In this document: positions 1 to 8,225 of the stretch, one piece after another | Layout: every line of letters starts with the position of its first letter | Position numbering within the stretch: the stretch's first letter is position 1 | NCBI GenBank assembly: GCA_050289385.1 | Contig: JBNKFQ010000061.1 | Span: forward strand, 1 to 26,583 | DNA: 26,583 bases | DNA from: JBNKFQ01 sp050289385 | Lineage (GTDB): Bacteria > Pseudomonadota > Gammaproteobacteria > Pseudomonadales > Porticoccaceae | Reading direction: 5' to 3' | Notes under the pieces: generated by a model | The model's input: only the letters and a program-made list of their open reading frames with translations | What the model was told of the DNA's origin: nothing | Databases searched by the model: none | Translations under genes and position numbers: made by a program

Positions 1-285
1 GATTCTTTCAGAGTTAACTGGCTAACACGTTATATAGACAGATCGGCAGTAGATGTGCAAGTTCCACTGGAATACTATGATGAATACTATGTCTCTTCCC
101 GAACTTATCATGATGTGTTTGTAAATTATGCCGCGAGTGAAGATGTTGATATCACATTTAGTATCAAGAATGTATTCGATGCGATTCCTCCCGGAAACCC
201 TTCAACATACTCCGGGGCAGGTCGCGCCTCGTTGTACGACAATCTTGGCCGGTATTTTCTCGTGGGTGCAAAAATAAGATTTTAG
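1..285 (+). CDS. TonB-dependent receptor, C-terminal end (5' end outside window)
   Basis: The reading frame is open from the first base and ends with TAG at 283-285, so the gene begins to the left of the window. The 94 visible residues have the alternating aromatic pattern of outer-membrane barrel strands. A segment ending in SIKNVFD, followed by YDNLGRYFLVGAKIRF, matches the last strands of TonB-dependent receptors, which finish on a C-terminal aromatic residue for recognition by the BAM machinery. Such receptors import chelates, cofactors or oligomers across the outer membrane using TonB energy. The plug and any signalling domain are not visible, so neither substrate nor membership of a FecI/FecR cassette can be judged. 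A hairpin follows at once. Confidence 0.85.
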   Translation, partial: DSFRVNWLTRYIDRSAVDVQVPLEYYDEYYVSSRTYHDVFVNYAASEDVDITFSIKNVFDAIPPGNPSTYSGAGRASLYDNLGRYFLVGAKIRF

Positions 286-331
286 CCAACCTGACACTGT
301 TGGTTACAACAGGAAATGATAGCGATCTTGC

Positions 332-359
332 AGCGGCGCCGTATTTTTATGGTGCCGCT
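332..359 (+). terminator. Hairpin terminator after the left-edge receptor
   Basis: An 11-bp stem (332-342 with 349-359, two G-T wobbles) closes over a six-base ATTTTT loop, 47 bases after the receptor stop codon. The T-run after the stem is weak (GTTCTTTA). The minus-strand lipoprotein gene ends shortly beyond, so the hairpin may serve both convergent genes. Confidence 0.6.
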
Positions 360-395
360 GTTCTTTATGCAGGCGGAAAACATCGCTGGCCAGGT

Positions 396-1274
396 TTATT
401 GAATTAACCGGCGCATACCATGAGCCAGTTTTTGTATTTCAGCAGTGCGCCTTTCTTTTTGCTTGCTCGATAGAGAGTTATTTATATTGGCAATCAGCGC
501 AAAGGTTAGTTGCTGATTGTGTCTGTGAACTTCCACTTCTCCATCTTTCAGATGTTTTTCCGGTGCAAACAGAACAGTGCTGATTAACTGTTCCAGCTTG
601 TCGAGCCGCGTTAATCCGGTATGGCCAAGTGCATCCTGCAATTGCCTGTTTCGGGTTCGACGTTGAGCCAATGTCATCTCGGCAGTCGGCTGAAATTCCT
701 CGTTCCACTGAGCAATCATCAGTTTCTGCGATTTGCTTAACTTGCCTGTAAACGACTGGAACGACTTGATCGCTCCTTCCAGTCTTTCTTCCTTAAGGGT
801 TTCTGTATCGGGTTCTATACGTTTTTTGTAAAACTCGTCCAGATTTTCATCAAGCTCTTCCAGTAGTTCGATCGCCTGTGTTGCAGACAAGGAGTTGAGC
901 AGTTGCAGCACGGGTGTTTTAATTTCTGCAAGCGAAGAGTGGAACAGCTCCTGGATTTCTATGGCCTTGGTACGCACTTGTTCGGCAGTCAGCTCTCCCT
1001 GCTCCAATTGCCCGGCAAGAGAATCCAGAAAATCGGCATAACGTGGAAGCTGCGTTTGCCGGTGCCAGTCGTGCAAGGATTTTATGTCCAGCTTTAATTG
1101 CGTGCGTTGATCCTCATTGAGTGAAACATAACCGCGTACTTTCCAGCCGATCCACCAGCCAGCGAGGTTGTACGAGAGCTGAGTGGTACAACTGGAAACC
1201 AAAAAAGCCGCCATAATCAGGCTGACGAGCAAGCCTGTGCTCCGTATTGAAAACTTTTCGGCCGTTTTGGTCAC
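396..1274 (-). CDS. DUF6279-type lipoprotein
   Basis: The product is 292 aa. A hydrophobic stretch at residues 13-28 ends in the lipobox LVSSC with Cys29, so the mature protein is probably a lipid-anchored periplasmic protein. After it come SYNLAGWWIGWKVRGYVSLN and a long charged helical body with a WHRQTQLPRYADFL segment, a pattern I associate with the DUF6279 lipoprotein family. No enzymatic motif is visible and the function is unknown. The track start is GTG at 1272-1274 with no clear Shine-Dalgarno sequence, so the exact start is uncertain, but the lipobox must lie inside the protein. The gene is divergent from cassette 1 and convergent with the left-edge receptor. Nothing shows a functional link to either. 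Confidence 0.8.
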   Translation of the reverse strand: MTKTAEKFSIRSTGLLVSLIMAAFLVSSCTTQLSYNLAGWWIGWKVRGYVSLNEDQRTQLKLDIKSLHDWHRQTQLPRYADFLDSLAGQLEQGELTAEQVRTKAIEIQELFHSSLAEIKTPVLQLLNSLSATQAIELLEELDENLDEFYKKRIEPDTETLKEERLEGAIKSFQSFTGKLSKSQKLMIAQWNEEFQPTAEMTLAQRRTRNRQLQDALGHTGLTRLDKLEQLISTVLFAPEKHLKDGEVEVHRHNQQLTFALIANINNSLSSKQKERRTAEIQKLAHGMRRLIQ

Positions 1275-1454
1275 AATGTATTATTTGCGTTGACATATTG
1301 TTGTTTCAAGTATATGCAAAAAATGGAAGAAGGGCTGTTGATAGGCGGCTTAAATTCAAGGGTTGTCATTTGTCGACCAATTGTCTTATCTTTTCGCCCC
1401 CGTGACTTATGATCTGTCAGGACTTACACTTTTACAGTCAATTCGTATGTACTG

Positions 1455-2021
1455 GTGGTACACTTTTTGAGCAGCTCACAACCCGATGATGCGCCGGTGA
1501 AAAACCTGTACCTGAAGTATTTTCAGGAGTTGCGGGCCTATTTGCTCAAAACTTTTGGTGCTGGCCCGCCTGAACCCGAAGATATTGTTCAGCAAGCATT
1601 TACTCAATACGCAGCCATTGAAGACAAGGGCTCCATCAGTAATCCCAGAGCTTTTCTTTACGCTTCGGTTCGCAATCTGGTGCTGGACACCAAGCGTCGT
1701 GACAAAACCCGACAGGAGTATTTTGAAAATATTACGGTTTTTCAGTCCGGGGAGTACGATTTTTCGCCCGAGCGCGTCTTATTGGCGCAGCAGGAGTTGG
1801 AAATGCTCTACCAGACCATGGAAAAAATGCCAAAAAAACGTCGGCAGATGCTGATGTTAAGGGGTATTGACGGCCTTAAATTCAGTGAGATAGCCCAGCG
1901 TAACGGAATGACAGAAGGTGGTGTTCGCAAACACGTCAAACACGCCTTATTGGAGTGCATGAACGCTCTGGATGCCATGGACGATGCCCCTGCCAATGAT
2001 CAACAAGGAGACAACTCATGA
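1455..2021 (+). CDS. ECF sigma factor, FecI type (cassette 1)
   Basis: The 188-aa product has the two ECF domains. Region 2 spans about residues 18-85 with the conserved core EPEDIVQQAFTQY, and region 4 spans about 118-170 with a helix-turn-helix (KFSEIAQRNGMTEGGVRKHV). It is expected to direct RNA polymerase to the receptor promoter when its FecR partner transmits an outer-membrane signal. Its stop overlaps the FecR start (ATGA at 2018-2021), showing translational coupling. The start is uncertain: GTG 1455 is the longest, while TTG 1467 or GTG 1497 would also preserve region 2, and no good ribosome binding site distinguishes them. The gene opens cassette 1 (sigma, anti-sigma, receptor). Confidence 0.92.
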   Translation: MVHFLSSSQPDDAPVKNLYLKYFQELRAYLLKTFGAGPPEPEDIVQQAFTQYAAIEDKGSISNPRAFLYASVRNLVLDTKRRDKTRQEYFENITVFQSGEYDFSPERVLLAQQELEMLYQTMEKMPKKRRQMLMLRGIDGLKFSEIAQRNGMTEGGVRKHVKHALLECMNALDAMDDAPANDQQGDNS

Positions 2022-3013
2022 CTGCCTTAGCCGGTGAAAGAAGCCAGGCTCGAATTAATGAAGAGGCTGTGGAGTGGGTAGTTCGCCTTAATTTTGATGA
2101 GCTGGATGACAAACAACGGAGCAAGGCTCAAGAGCATTTTGATCAGTGGTTGCGCGCAGATGATCGCCATCATCATGCGTGGATCAAGGCAGAGAAACTT
2201 CGCGAGAACTTGGCCGATATGAAAGGCCAGCCGCAAGTAAACAGGCTGGTAAATACGGCAAAAACAGAATCTGCGACCTGGTTTGGCTGGGTGCAATCTT
2301 TGCTGCGCCCGGCTGTAGCAATTCCTTTGTTTGCTGTTCTTGTGGTGGCAATTTGGTTGCCTGGATTGGTCGAATCTCCGCAGGCAACAGAGAATTACTC
2401 TACGGCAGTAGCCGAGGTAAAAGATATTGTTCTTGACGACGGCAGTCAGGTTACTCTGGGGGCACGCTCGGCCATTCAGGTCACATTGGGTGCGGGTCAT
2501 CGACGTGTGGTTTTTAGCCACGGTGACGCCTTGTTTGACGTAAGCAAAGACCCGACCAGGTCTTTTAGCGTAGCGATGGGTGATGTCGAAGTGCGAGTGG
2601 TAGGAACAGCCTTTGACCTGCATAGAGGTCCGCGTGAAATTCGTATCGGAGTAAGAGAAGGTGCGGTAGATATCGTGTTGGCAGAACAAACCAGGCGCCT
2701 GAAATCAGGTGAGTTATTACGGATTGTTGGTGATCAACCTGCTGAAGTTACACCGTTCGACGCCAATATCAGTGGTTGGCGCGATGGTTGGCTGGCATAC
2801 AATAATGTCAGCCTTGCTGAGGTGATTGCCGATGCCAACCGCTACAGCAAGAGCACTATTTCACTTTCCAGCCCTGAACTGGGCGATTTTACCGTGACCA
2901 CCTCGTACAGCGTTGACCAGCTTGACGATATGCTTAGAAGTCTTGAGCAGGCTCTGCCACTTGAGGTGATAAAAACACCGGTTGGAATTTTATTGAAAAG
3001 TACACAGCAGTAG
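2018..3013 (+). CDS. FecR-like anti-sigma/signal transducer (cassette 1)
   Basis: The 331-aa product has the FecR family order. A cytoplasmic N-terminal DUF4880-like sigma-binding segment lies at about residues 12-68 and contains WVVRL, FDQWL and HHHAW. One transmembrane helix lies at about 97-116. The periplasmic FecR domain is at about 130-220 and contains DIVLDDGSQVTLGARS, GDALFDVSKD and VVGTAFDL. A C-terminal STN-like segment is at about 255-325. Such proteins sit in the inner membrane, contact the receptor's signalling domain in the periplasm and control the cognate sigma factor. The gene overlaps the upstream sigma gene by four bases and is followed after 103 bases by the receptor gene, which probably has its own promoter in that gap. 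Confidence 0.93.
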   Translation: MTALAGERSQARINEEAVEWVVRLNFDELDDKQRSKAQEHFDQWLRADDRHHHAWIKAEKLRENLADMKGQPQVNRLVNTAKTESATWFGWVQSLLRPAVAIPLFAVLVVAIWLPGLVESPQATENYSTAVAEVKDIVLDDGSQVTLGARSAIQVTLGAGHRRVVFSHGDALFDVSKDPTRSFSVAMGDVEVRVVGTAFDLHRGPREIRIGVREGAVDIVLAEQTRRLKSGELLRIVGDQPAEVTPFDANISGWRDGWLAYNNVSLAEVIADANRYSKSTISLSSPELGDFTVTTSYSVDQLDDMLRSLEQALPLEVIKTPVGILLKSTQQ

Positions 3014-3116
3014 TATTCAAAAAAACCGGACAATTTTTTGTCACTTGGTACGTTTTTTTTAGCATGCACGTCTAATCACCGCAAAGCACACTTACAGATC
3101 AATTGGGGGTTAGGTT

Positions 3117-5693
3117 ATGAACTATTCTTTTAGGACAAGGCGGCGTAGTGCCGGTTTTTTACTGCGTTCAATTATTTCGCCAACTGCGGCACTGCTGCTT
3201 TCCGCTCCGCTGGCTTTTACCAGCGCACTGGCAAAAGAAACTTTGCAACAGTTTGATATTCAATCCTTGCCTTTATCGCAAACATTACTGGGGCTGTCTC
3301 GCCAAAGCGGCAAGATTATTACGCTGCCAAATAATATCGGTGAGGGAATCACGGCTCCCGCCGTGGTGGGTGAGATGTCTCTACCGGATGCGTTGGCTCA
3401 AGTGCTTGATGGAACGGGGTTGGTATTTGAACAATCGTCTGAGAATTCCTATGTTGTAAAATCGCAGGGCGCGGCGGTTGAAAAAGGGGTGGGAGTTAAA
3501 AAGGAGAATGATGACAGAAAGCAGGTTATTGAAGAGATGGTAGTCACTGCGACCAAGCGCGAAACCAGCTTGCAATCAACAGCAATGTCGATATCCGCCC
3601 TGCTCGGTTCCGAAATGGAAGAAAGAGGCGATGTGTCTCTGGCCGATATTGCCGAGTCGGTTCCGGGGATTACCCTTCAAGAGTACGGGCCCGGCGAACG
3701 GTATGTGACGTTTCGGGGGATATCGGCAAGCAGCACCGCTTTCAACAACAGTACCGCGACAACTGCTTTTTTGGGCGATGTGCCATTTACTGGTCAGACT
3801 TTTGGGCCGGGGGATATTCGTCTAGTGGATATGGCCCGGGTGGAACTCTTGAAAGGTCCCCAGGGCACCTTGTTCGGTAAAAGTGCGGTGGGTGGCGCCT
3901 TGCGTTATATTCCCAATGATCCGACCACGGAGGATGTTGAGGCAGGTTATCAAATATACAGCTCGTCGACAGCCGACAGTGACGACACAAATTGGGGTGG
4001 TCATGGCTACCTCAATCTGCCGGTTTCGGATGTCCTGGCTTTGCGGGGTGTATTTTACAAGTACGATAACGCGGGGTTTATCGATAACCTGGGTACCAAC
4101 ACCAAAGACGTCAATACAGAAGATACTGTCGGCGGGCGGTTGGCCATGCGTTGGAACGTTACGGACCGGACGGACTTGGACGTGCTCTACTTTACCCATA
4201 AAACCACGGCTCTCGGCGGTCAAAACGCAGGAATACAGAGCATTGCCAGTGTGTACTCACCGACCCCGCACGATGCATCCGCCCCTTTTGCGTTGCCAGA
4301 CAACGTTATGGATCCGGATGTCAACAACCCCAGCTACTACACGAATTTCAACGCGATTTCCACCAACCGCTATGAAGGTGTGCAGGTGAAACTGGGTACG
4401 GATTTTGACTTGCTGAGGCTCGACCTTATCGCCGGTTACCAAAAACGTCGATGGATTTCCGAGTCGGACGTGATTAACTATTTGTGGGTATTTGACGGAA
4501 GCACTACTGCAATTCAGCGGCATGACCGCAAAGTTACTGGGCAAACGCTGGAGCTGCGGTTGACGTCCAACAGCGATACAGCCGTGGATTGGATCGTTGG
4601 CTTGTGGTATGAAAATGAAAAAATGGACGGAGATACACTTGGCTACGTGCGTGATTCCCTCAATCCTTTGGTGTTTGGCACAGTCCTTTGGGATGAAGGG
4701 CACCGCTTTTTTGATTATACACTCGATTCATCGCTGACGGAGATTGCCGGCTTTGCCGAACTGGGCCTCCAATTGTCGGATCAACTGAGAATATCCGGCG
4801 GCTTGCGTTACTCAAGCCTGAAAAGGGATACGGATATATTGACTGCGTCGGGCAGCCTGGATGGCACGACAAACAGTCTTATCGGTGTGGATCAAAGCTC
4901 TAGGGAAACCCCCGACACTTACCGTGCCACGATAGAGTATACGGTCAGTGACGATCTGTTTTTGTATGCGCTGGTCTCGTCCGGCTACCGAATTGGTGGA
5001 TTTAACAGCGGTAACGCCATCAATGGTATTCCCCCATCAACTTATACATCGGATTCTGTGTGGAATTATGAGGGCGGTGTGAAGATGACCTGGCTCGATG
5101 GCCGGGCAACCACCAATGCCACGGTTTATTACATTGACTGGAGTGATATGCAACTGACTGTGATAGAGAAGGGCATCATCGCGGGCACTCGCAATGTCGG
5201 CAACGCCGAAGTGAGCGGCCTGGAGTTTGAAAGTCGTTTTGACGTGACGGAACACCTCACTCTTTCGGCCAACTATTCTTATATTGATGCCAAGTTTGCC
5301 GAAGCGTATTTGCGTGATCCAACCGATCCAGAGACTCTGCAGGCACGAAAAGGTCAACGCCTTCCCGGGTCCGCCAAGCAGAGTTTTTCGGTATTGGCCG
5401 ACTGGGTCTATCCCGCTTTCACCTGGGGGGATATGCTGGTCGGCGCCGACTATCGGTACATCGGTGATCGCGTCAGCGAAATTGGCACTAACCCGAGCTT
5501 GCTGCCGAGTTATCAATTGGTCAACGCGCGGATCGGTGTTTCGATTCACGATGGACCGAATGTAACATTATTTGCCGATAATTTGTTCGATGAGAGAACC
5601 TTGCAAAGTACTGAAATCGGTGTCGGCCCCCTGAAGAGTTTTGTGGTCAACCGGCCGCGCGTAATTGGCCTGCGTCTTACTCAGAAATTTTAG
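3117..5693 (+). CDS. FecA-type TonB-dependent receptor with signalling domain (cassette 1)
   Basis: The 858-aa product is full length for a transducing receptor. The signal peptide runs to about residue 39 (SALA-KE). An STN (secretin/TonB N-terminal) domain at about 42-115 should contact the FecR partner. The TonB box is IEEMVVTA at about 138-145. The plug at about 150-270 has VPGI, TFRGIS and VELLKGPQGTLFGKSAVGGAL. A 22-strand-type barrel follows and ends in LTQKF. GGGGG at 3105-3109 lies 7 bases before the ATG, followed by a weaker AGG nearer the start. Substrate is not deducible: the receptor is distant from classic siderophore receptors and resembles the broad EEMVVTATKR class found in many copies in oligotrophic gammaproteobacteria. 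Its TonB box and plug start are close to receptor 2, suggesting duplication and divergence. Confidence 0.93.
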   Translation: MNYSFRTRRRSAGFLLRSIISPTAALLLSAPLAFTSALAKETLQQFDIQSLPLSQTLLGLSRQSGKIITLPNNIGEGITAPAVVGEMSLPDALAQVLDGTGLVFEQSSENSYVVKSQGAAVEKGVGVKKENDDRKQVIEEMVVTATKRETSLQSTAMSISALLGSEMEERGDVSLADIAESVPGITLQEYGPGERYVTFRGISASSTAFNNSTATTAFLGDVPFTGQTFGPGDIRLVDMARVELLKGPQGTLFGKSAVGGALRYIPNDPTTEDVEAGYQIYSSSTADSDDTNWGGHGYLNLPVSDVLALRGVFYKYDNAGFIDNLGTNTKDVNTEDTVGGRLAMRWNVTDRTDLDVLYFTHKTTALGGQNAGIQSIASVYSPTPHDASAPFALPDNVMDPDVNNPSYYTNFNAISTNRYEGVQVKLGTDFDLLRLDLIAGYQKRRWISESDVINYLWVFDGSTTAIQRHDRKVTGQTLELRLTSNSDTAVDWIVGLWYENEKMDGDTLGYVRDSLNPLVFGTVLWDEGHRFFDYTLDSSLTEIAGFAELGLQLSDQLRISGGLRYSSLKRDTDILTASGSLDGTTNSLIGVDQSSRETPDTYRATIEYTVSDDLFLYALVSSGYRIGGFNSGNAINGIPPSTYTSDSVWNYEGGVKMTWLDGRATTNATVYYIDWSDMQLTVIEKGIIAGTRNVGNAEVSGLEFESRFDVTEHLTLSANYSYIDAKFAEAYLRDPTDPETLQARKGQRLPGSAKQSFSVLADWVYPAFTWGDMLVGADYRYIGDRVSEIGTNPSLLPSYQLVNARIGVSIHDGPNVTLFADNLFDERTLQSTEIGVGPLKSFVVNRPRVIGLRLTQKF

Positions 5694-5711
5694 GTGCAAG
5701 AGTAATACCTG

Positions 5712-5739
5712 TGGCGGAGACGGTGAACGCCCTCCGCCA
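5712..5739 (+). terminator. Hairpin after receptor 1
   Basis: TGGCGGAG (5712-5719) and CTCCGCCA (5732-5739) form a perfect GC-rich 8-bp stem with a 12-base loop, 18 bases after the receptor stop. No U-tract follows, so it may protect the 3' end or act only partly as a terminator. Confidence 0.45.
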
Positions 5740-5887
5740 TAGAGAATCCCGTAAGCTAATTCCATGGACAGTTGATCTGTTAAACAGGGAGGTGTCAAGG
5801 GAGTTACATCAATCAAAATATCATCCCGGATATTTGTCTACAAAACATATTTCTGGATTAAAGTTTAAGGAGGAAGCAGGTAGTTTT

Positions 5888-6088
5888 GGGGCCGTTAACA
5901 ATTACCCGGCAGGCGCTGCCGGAGTCCATTTTTTTCCTCAGCAAGGCAGAATGAGCGTGGTGTAGTCATTCTACGTGAGCGAGTGATTCTCCAGCCAAAG
6001 AAAGTGCCGCTGAGGGAAAAAATGGGCCCGGCCCCTTTCGTTTTAATAGAGGGGCAACAGCGCCTGCCGGGTAATTGTTAACGGCCCC
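5888..6088. mobile_element. MITE-like element, 201 bp with 31-bp perfect terminal inverted repeats
   Basis: The left end starts GGGGCCGTTAACAATTACCC and continues to 5918. The reverse complement of all 31 bases stands at 6058-6088. Inside the left end a second arm (about 5917-5941) pairs imperfectly with about 6007-6030, so most of the element could fold into one long hairpin. It encodes no protein, so mobility would depend on a transposase supplied elsewhere. A related copy begins at 26421. TAGT occurs just outside both ends (5881-5884 and 6089-6092), but three T separate it from the left end, so a target-site duplication is only possible. The element lies between cassettes 1 and 2 and interrupts no visible gene. 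Confidence 0.8.
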
Positions 6089-6108
6089 TAGTCCTGGAAT
6101 TTCCCTGT

Positions 6109-6160
6109 GATACAATTAGTCAAGATTCTACGATACAATTGGTCAATTTCGGATACATGG
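6109..6160. repeat. GATACAATT(A/G)GTCAA direct repeats
   Basis: GATACAATTAGTCAA at 6109-6123 recurs as GATACAATTGGTCAA at 6132-6146, 23 bases later, and a partial copy GATACATGG begins at 6152. The spacing of about two helical turns and the place upstream of cassette 2 would suit an operator. No repressor gene adjoins it. Confidence 0.5.
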
Positions 6161-6267
6161 CTTTATACCGGCCTTTCGCTTAAATCGCTTCAAAACGACC
6201 ATCACTGAAAAGAGCGTCGCTTTGCGGGCGTCAGAGGTTGGTCGAATAACTATCAGTTCTCACTTAA

Positions 6268-6304
6268 TTCACTATTCCCCACTCCCCACTCCCCACTTCC
6301 CACT
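6268..6304. repeat. Heptamer tandem repeat tract, CCCCACT type
   Basis: Three exact CCCCACT units at 6277-6297 and one variant TCCCACT at 6298-6304 follow TTCACTA at 6269-6275, giving a 7-base rhythm. It sits 70 bases before the sigma-2 start. Similar tracts occur at about 8064-8134 and 14505-14610. Confidence 0.8.
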
Positions 6305-6373
6305 CCTCCCGGTAGGGTATCTACTCGCTGAAACGCTATAGTAAATAAGGTACGCGACAAGACAGGCGTTCTG

Positions 6374-6970
6374 ATGGCTGGCGAACGAGACAGTGTGGTT
6401 GACTTCACCCATTGGCGGCAAGACGCAAGACGCAAGGTGCTTGAGCAAATGTTCAGGGAGCACGGCGACGCCTTGCGCCAGTTTTTGCGGGTGCGGTTCA
6501 ATGCCGAGACGGATCTGGAGGATATTGTCCAGGACGTTTTTGTGTGGCTGGCGAAAAAGGATGACCTGCTCAACAGCGTATCGCCGCAGAGCGGCAGCAA
6601 TCGCTCGTTTCTGTTGACCGCGGCAAACAGTATGGCGGTGGACCTGGAGCGCCGCAAGGCGGTGCGTCGGCAGTACGGCGCCAGCCAGCAGGACGAAGCG
6701 CGGCAACGGGTCATGGAAATAACGCCCGAAAAGCTGGCCGAAGACCGGCAACAACTCGAACATGTTCACAACGCCATACTCAATATGCGCCCTACATGGC
6801 GCAAAGTCTTTGTCATGAACCGCTTTGAGCACAAAAGTTACCGGCAGATTGCCAATGAAATGCGGGTGTCGGTAAAACAGATCGAAAAATACATGTCCCG
6901 CGCCCTGGGAGAGATCAGAAAAGCGGTTCGGCGGTCCGGGTCTCTGGCGAGTCAGGGGGAGGAGGCATAG
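6374..6970 (+). CDS. ECF sigma factor, FecI type (cassette 2)
   Basis: The 198-aa product shows region 2 at about residues 24-92, with the conserved core DLEDIVQDVFVWLAKK, and region 4 at about 130-185, with RQIANEMRVSVKQIEKYMSRAL as the helix-turn-helix. Both are intact, so this should be a working sigma factor for the receptor 2 promoter. The ATG at 6374 lacks a strong Shine-Dalgarno sequence. The N-terminal extension before region 2 is about 20 residues longer than usual, so a later start is possible. Only two bases separate its stop from the FecR start. Upstream are the heptamer tract and GATACA repeats. Confidence 0.92.
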   Translation: MAGERDSVVDFTHWRQDARRKVLEQMFREHGDALRQFLRVRFNAETDLEDIVQDVFVWLAKKDDLLNSVSPQSGSNRSFLLTAANSMAVDLERRKAVRRQYGASQQDEARQRVMEITPEKLAEDRQQLEHVHNAILNMRPTWRKVFVMNRFEHKSYRQIANEMRVSVKQIEKYMSRALGEIRKAVRRSGSLASQGEEA

Positions 6971-6972
6971 AA

Positions 6973-8067
6973 ATGGCTTTCAGGCATATAAAGGAACACC
7001 GCGAGCAATCCCGCTGGCGCCAGACCAATAATGCACTTGCCCGCCTGTTTTCGGGCGAACTCGATGATCGGGAAGTTAAGAAAATCAGGCGCTGGCAACG
7101 CGGTGATCCACAGGCGCGACAAGACTTCCTCGACGCGCTCCATATACTGGACGACGTGCAAGCCCTGGGAGAATGCCCGAAATACCAGGCGGAGTATCAA
7201 GAGATAGCAGTGGCACCGGTGGATAGCGCCAGAGTTCGCCGCTGGCCGACGCTGGCCACAGCGGCGGGAATTCTCTTGATGGCACTGGTTGCGGCAAGCC
7301 TGTTTGTGGACCACAGTCGCGATGCTGACATCGGCATGGATATCAAACGCTACGCCACGCGGGTGGGCGAGCAGAAAACCATTGTCCTCAGCGATGGCAG
7401 TGAACTGACCCTCAATACCACCAGTGAGGCCCTTGTGGACATCACCGATACCTACCGGAGGGTATCGCTGGAACGTGGGGAAGCTTTTTTCAAGGTCGCC
7501 AGGGACGCCACTCGACCTTTTGCTGTCAAAGTCGATGCCCGTTCGGTCACGGTATTGGGTACGTCGTTCAATATTCTGAAAACACCGGAACAGTTTACGT
7601 TAGCTGTATTGGAGGGGCGGGTTGCGGTTCATAAAACGGAGGAGCAGGTGATTGCAGCTCCTCCGCGGTTATTTCCGGAGTCAGATGTATCTGAAAAGCA
7701 GCGGGTTATTATCGACTCCCCTGGCCAGCGATTGGTCAGCGCGGGAACGGTAGTTAAATATCTGAGTTGGAAGGACAGGGCGGTTGCGAGTCACAGCGGG
7801 CAAATTCAGCGCATGACGAGCTGGCGCAAGGGATTATTGCGCTATGACGGCCAGCCCTTGTCGAGTGTGGTGCAAGAACTGAACCGCTACTCGGCCAAAA
7901 AAATACTGATCGAAGACGCTTCCGTAATGGATATCAATATATACGCCACCCTGCGAATCAATCGTATCAATGTGGCTCTGTCCGACCTGGAAAAAATACT
8001 GCCCATCAAAGTGGTTCAATATTTTGACCGAATAGTTATCAGCAAAAAGCCAGAGAATGGCGAATGA
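6973..8067 (+). CDS. FecR-like anti-sigma/signal transducer (cassette 2)
   Basis: The 364-aa product has an N-terminal sigma-interacting segment at about residues 15-70, one transmembrane helix at about 92-112, and a periplasmic FecR domain at about 125-220 (TIVLSDGSELTLNTTSE, RGEAFFKVARDATRPFAV, VLGTSFNI, LEGRVAV). A C-terminal STN-like portion at about 275-355 has WRKGLLRYDGQPLSSVVQELNRYS. Compared with the other two FecR proteins here it carries about 30 extra residues after the FecR domain (about 222-262). A clear GGGGGAGGAGG stretch before ATG 6973 fixes the start. It is expected to couple receptor 2 to sigma 2 across the inner membrane. Its last bases overlap the start of the heptamer-like tract before the receptor. 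Confidence 0.93.
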   Translation: MAFRHIKEHREQSRWRQTNNALARLFSGELDDREVKKIRRWQRGDPQARQDFLDALHILDDVQALGECPKYQAEYQEIAVAPVDSARVRRWPTLATAAGILLMALVAASLFVDHSRDADIGMDIKRYATRVGEQKTIVLSDGSELTLNTTSEALVDITDTYRRVSLERGEAFFKVARDATRPFAVKVDARSVTVLGTSFNILKTPEQFTLAVLEGRVAVHKTEEQVIAAPPRLFPESDVSEKQRVIIDSPGQRLVSAGTVVKYLSWKDRAVASHSGQIQRMTSWRKGLLRYDGQPLSSVVQELNRYSAKKILIEDASVMDINIYATLRINRINVALSDLEKILPIKVVQYFDRIVISKKPENGE

Positions 8068-8134
8068 TCAACAGACAATTAATTGCGCAATTATTTCACT
8101 ATTCACCATTCCCTACTCTCTATTCAAACGGGTG
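8064..8134. repeat. Heptamer-like repeat tract between FecR 2 and receptor 2
   Basis: From TGATCAA (8064) the sequence keeps a loose 7-base rhythm, for example TTCACTA, TTCACCA, TTCCCTA and CTCTCTA near 8097-8124. The same TGATCAA start occurs in the 14584-14610 tract. It opens the 158-base gap before the receptor and would put a misleading in-frame ATG upstream of the true start. Confidence 0.6.
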
Positions 8135-8225
8135 GGGTATTTTGTTTTTGGTGCGCTTATACAGAGAGTTCGAAAGATCGAATTCGAGTTTACCAAATTT
8201 GCGATTACAAAAAGAGGTGGATGTT

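Noticed and set aside
5711..5965. 84-codon open frame after receptor 1
   Set aside because: It begins at a GTG beside the hairpin and runs into the MITE-like element. There is no ribosome binding site and no recognisable protein pattern.
6089..6092. Clear target-site duplication TAGT around the 201-bp element
   Set aside because: TAGT is present on both sides, but three extra T separate it from the left end, so it may be coincidence.
6268..6304. CRISPR-like array
   Set aside because: The units are only 7 bases in direct tandem with no spacers, and no cas gene is present.
8064..8225. N-terminal extension of receptor 2 to ATG 8064
   Set aside because: It would bury the signal peptide behind 54 residues encoded by a heptamer repeat tract. 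ATG 8226 has a good ribosome binding site and a normal signal peptide.
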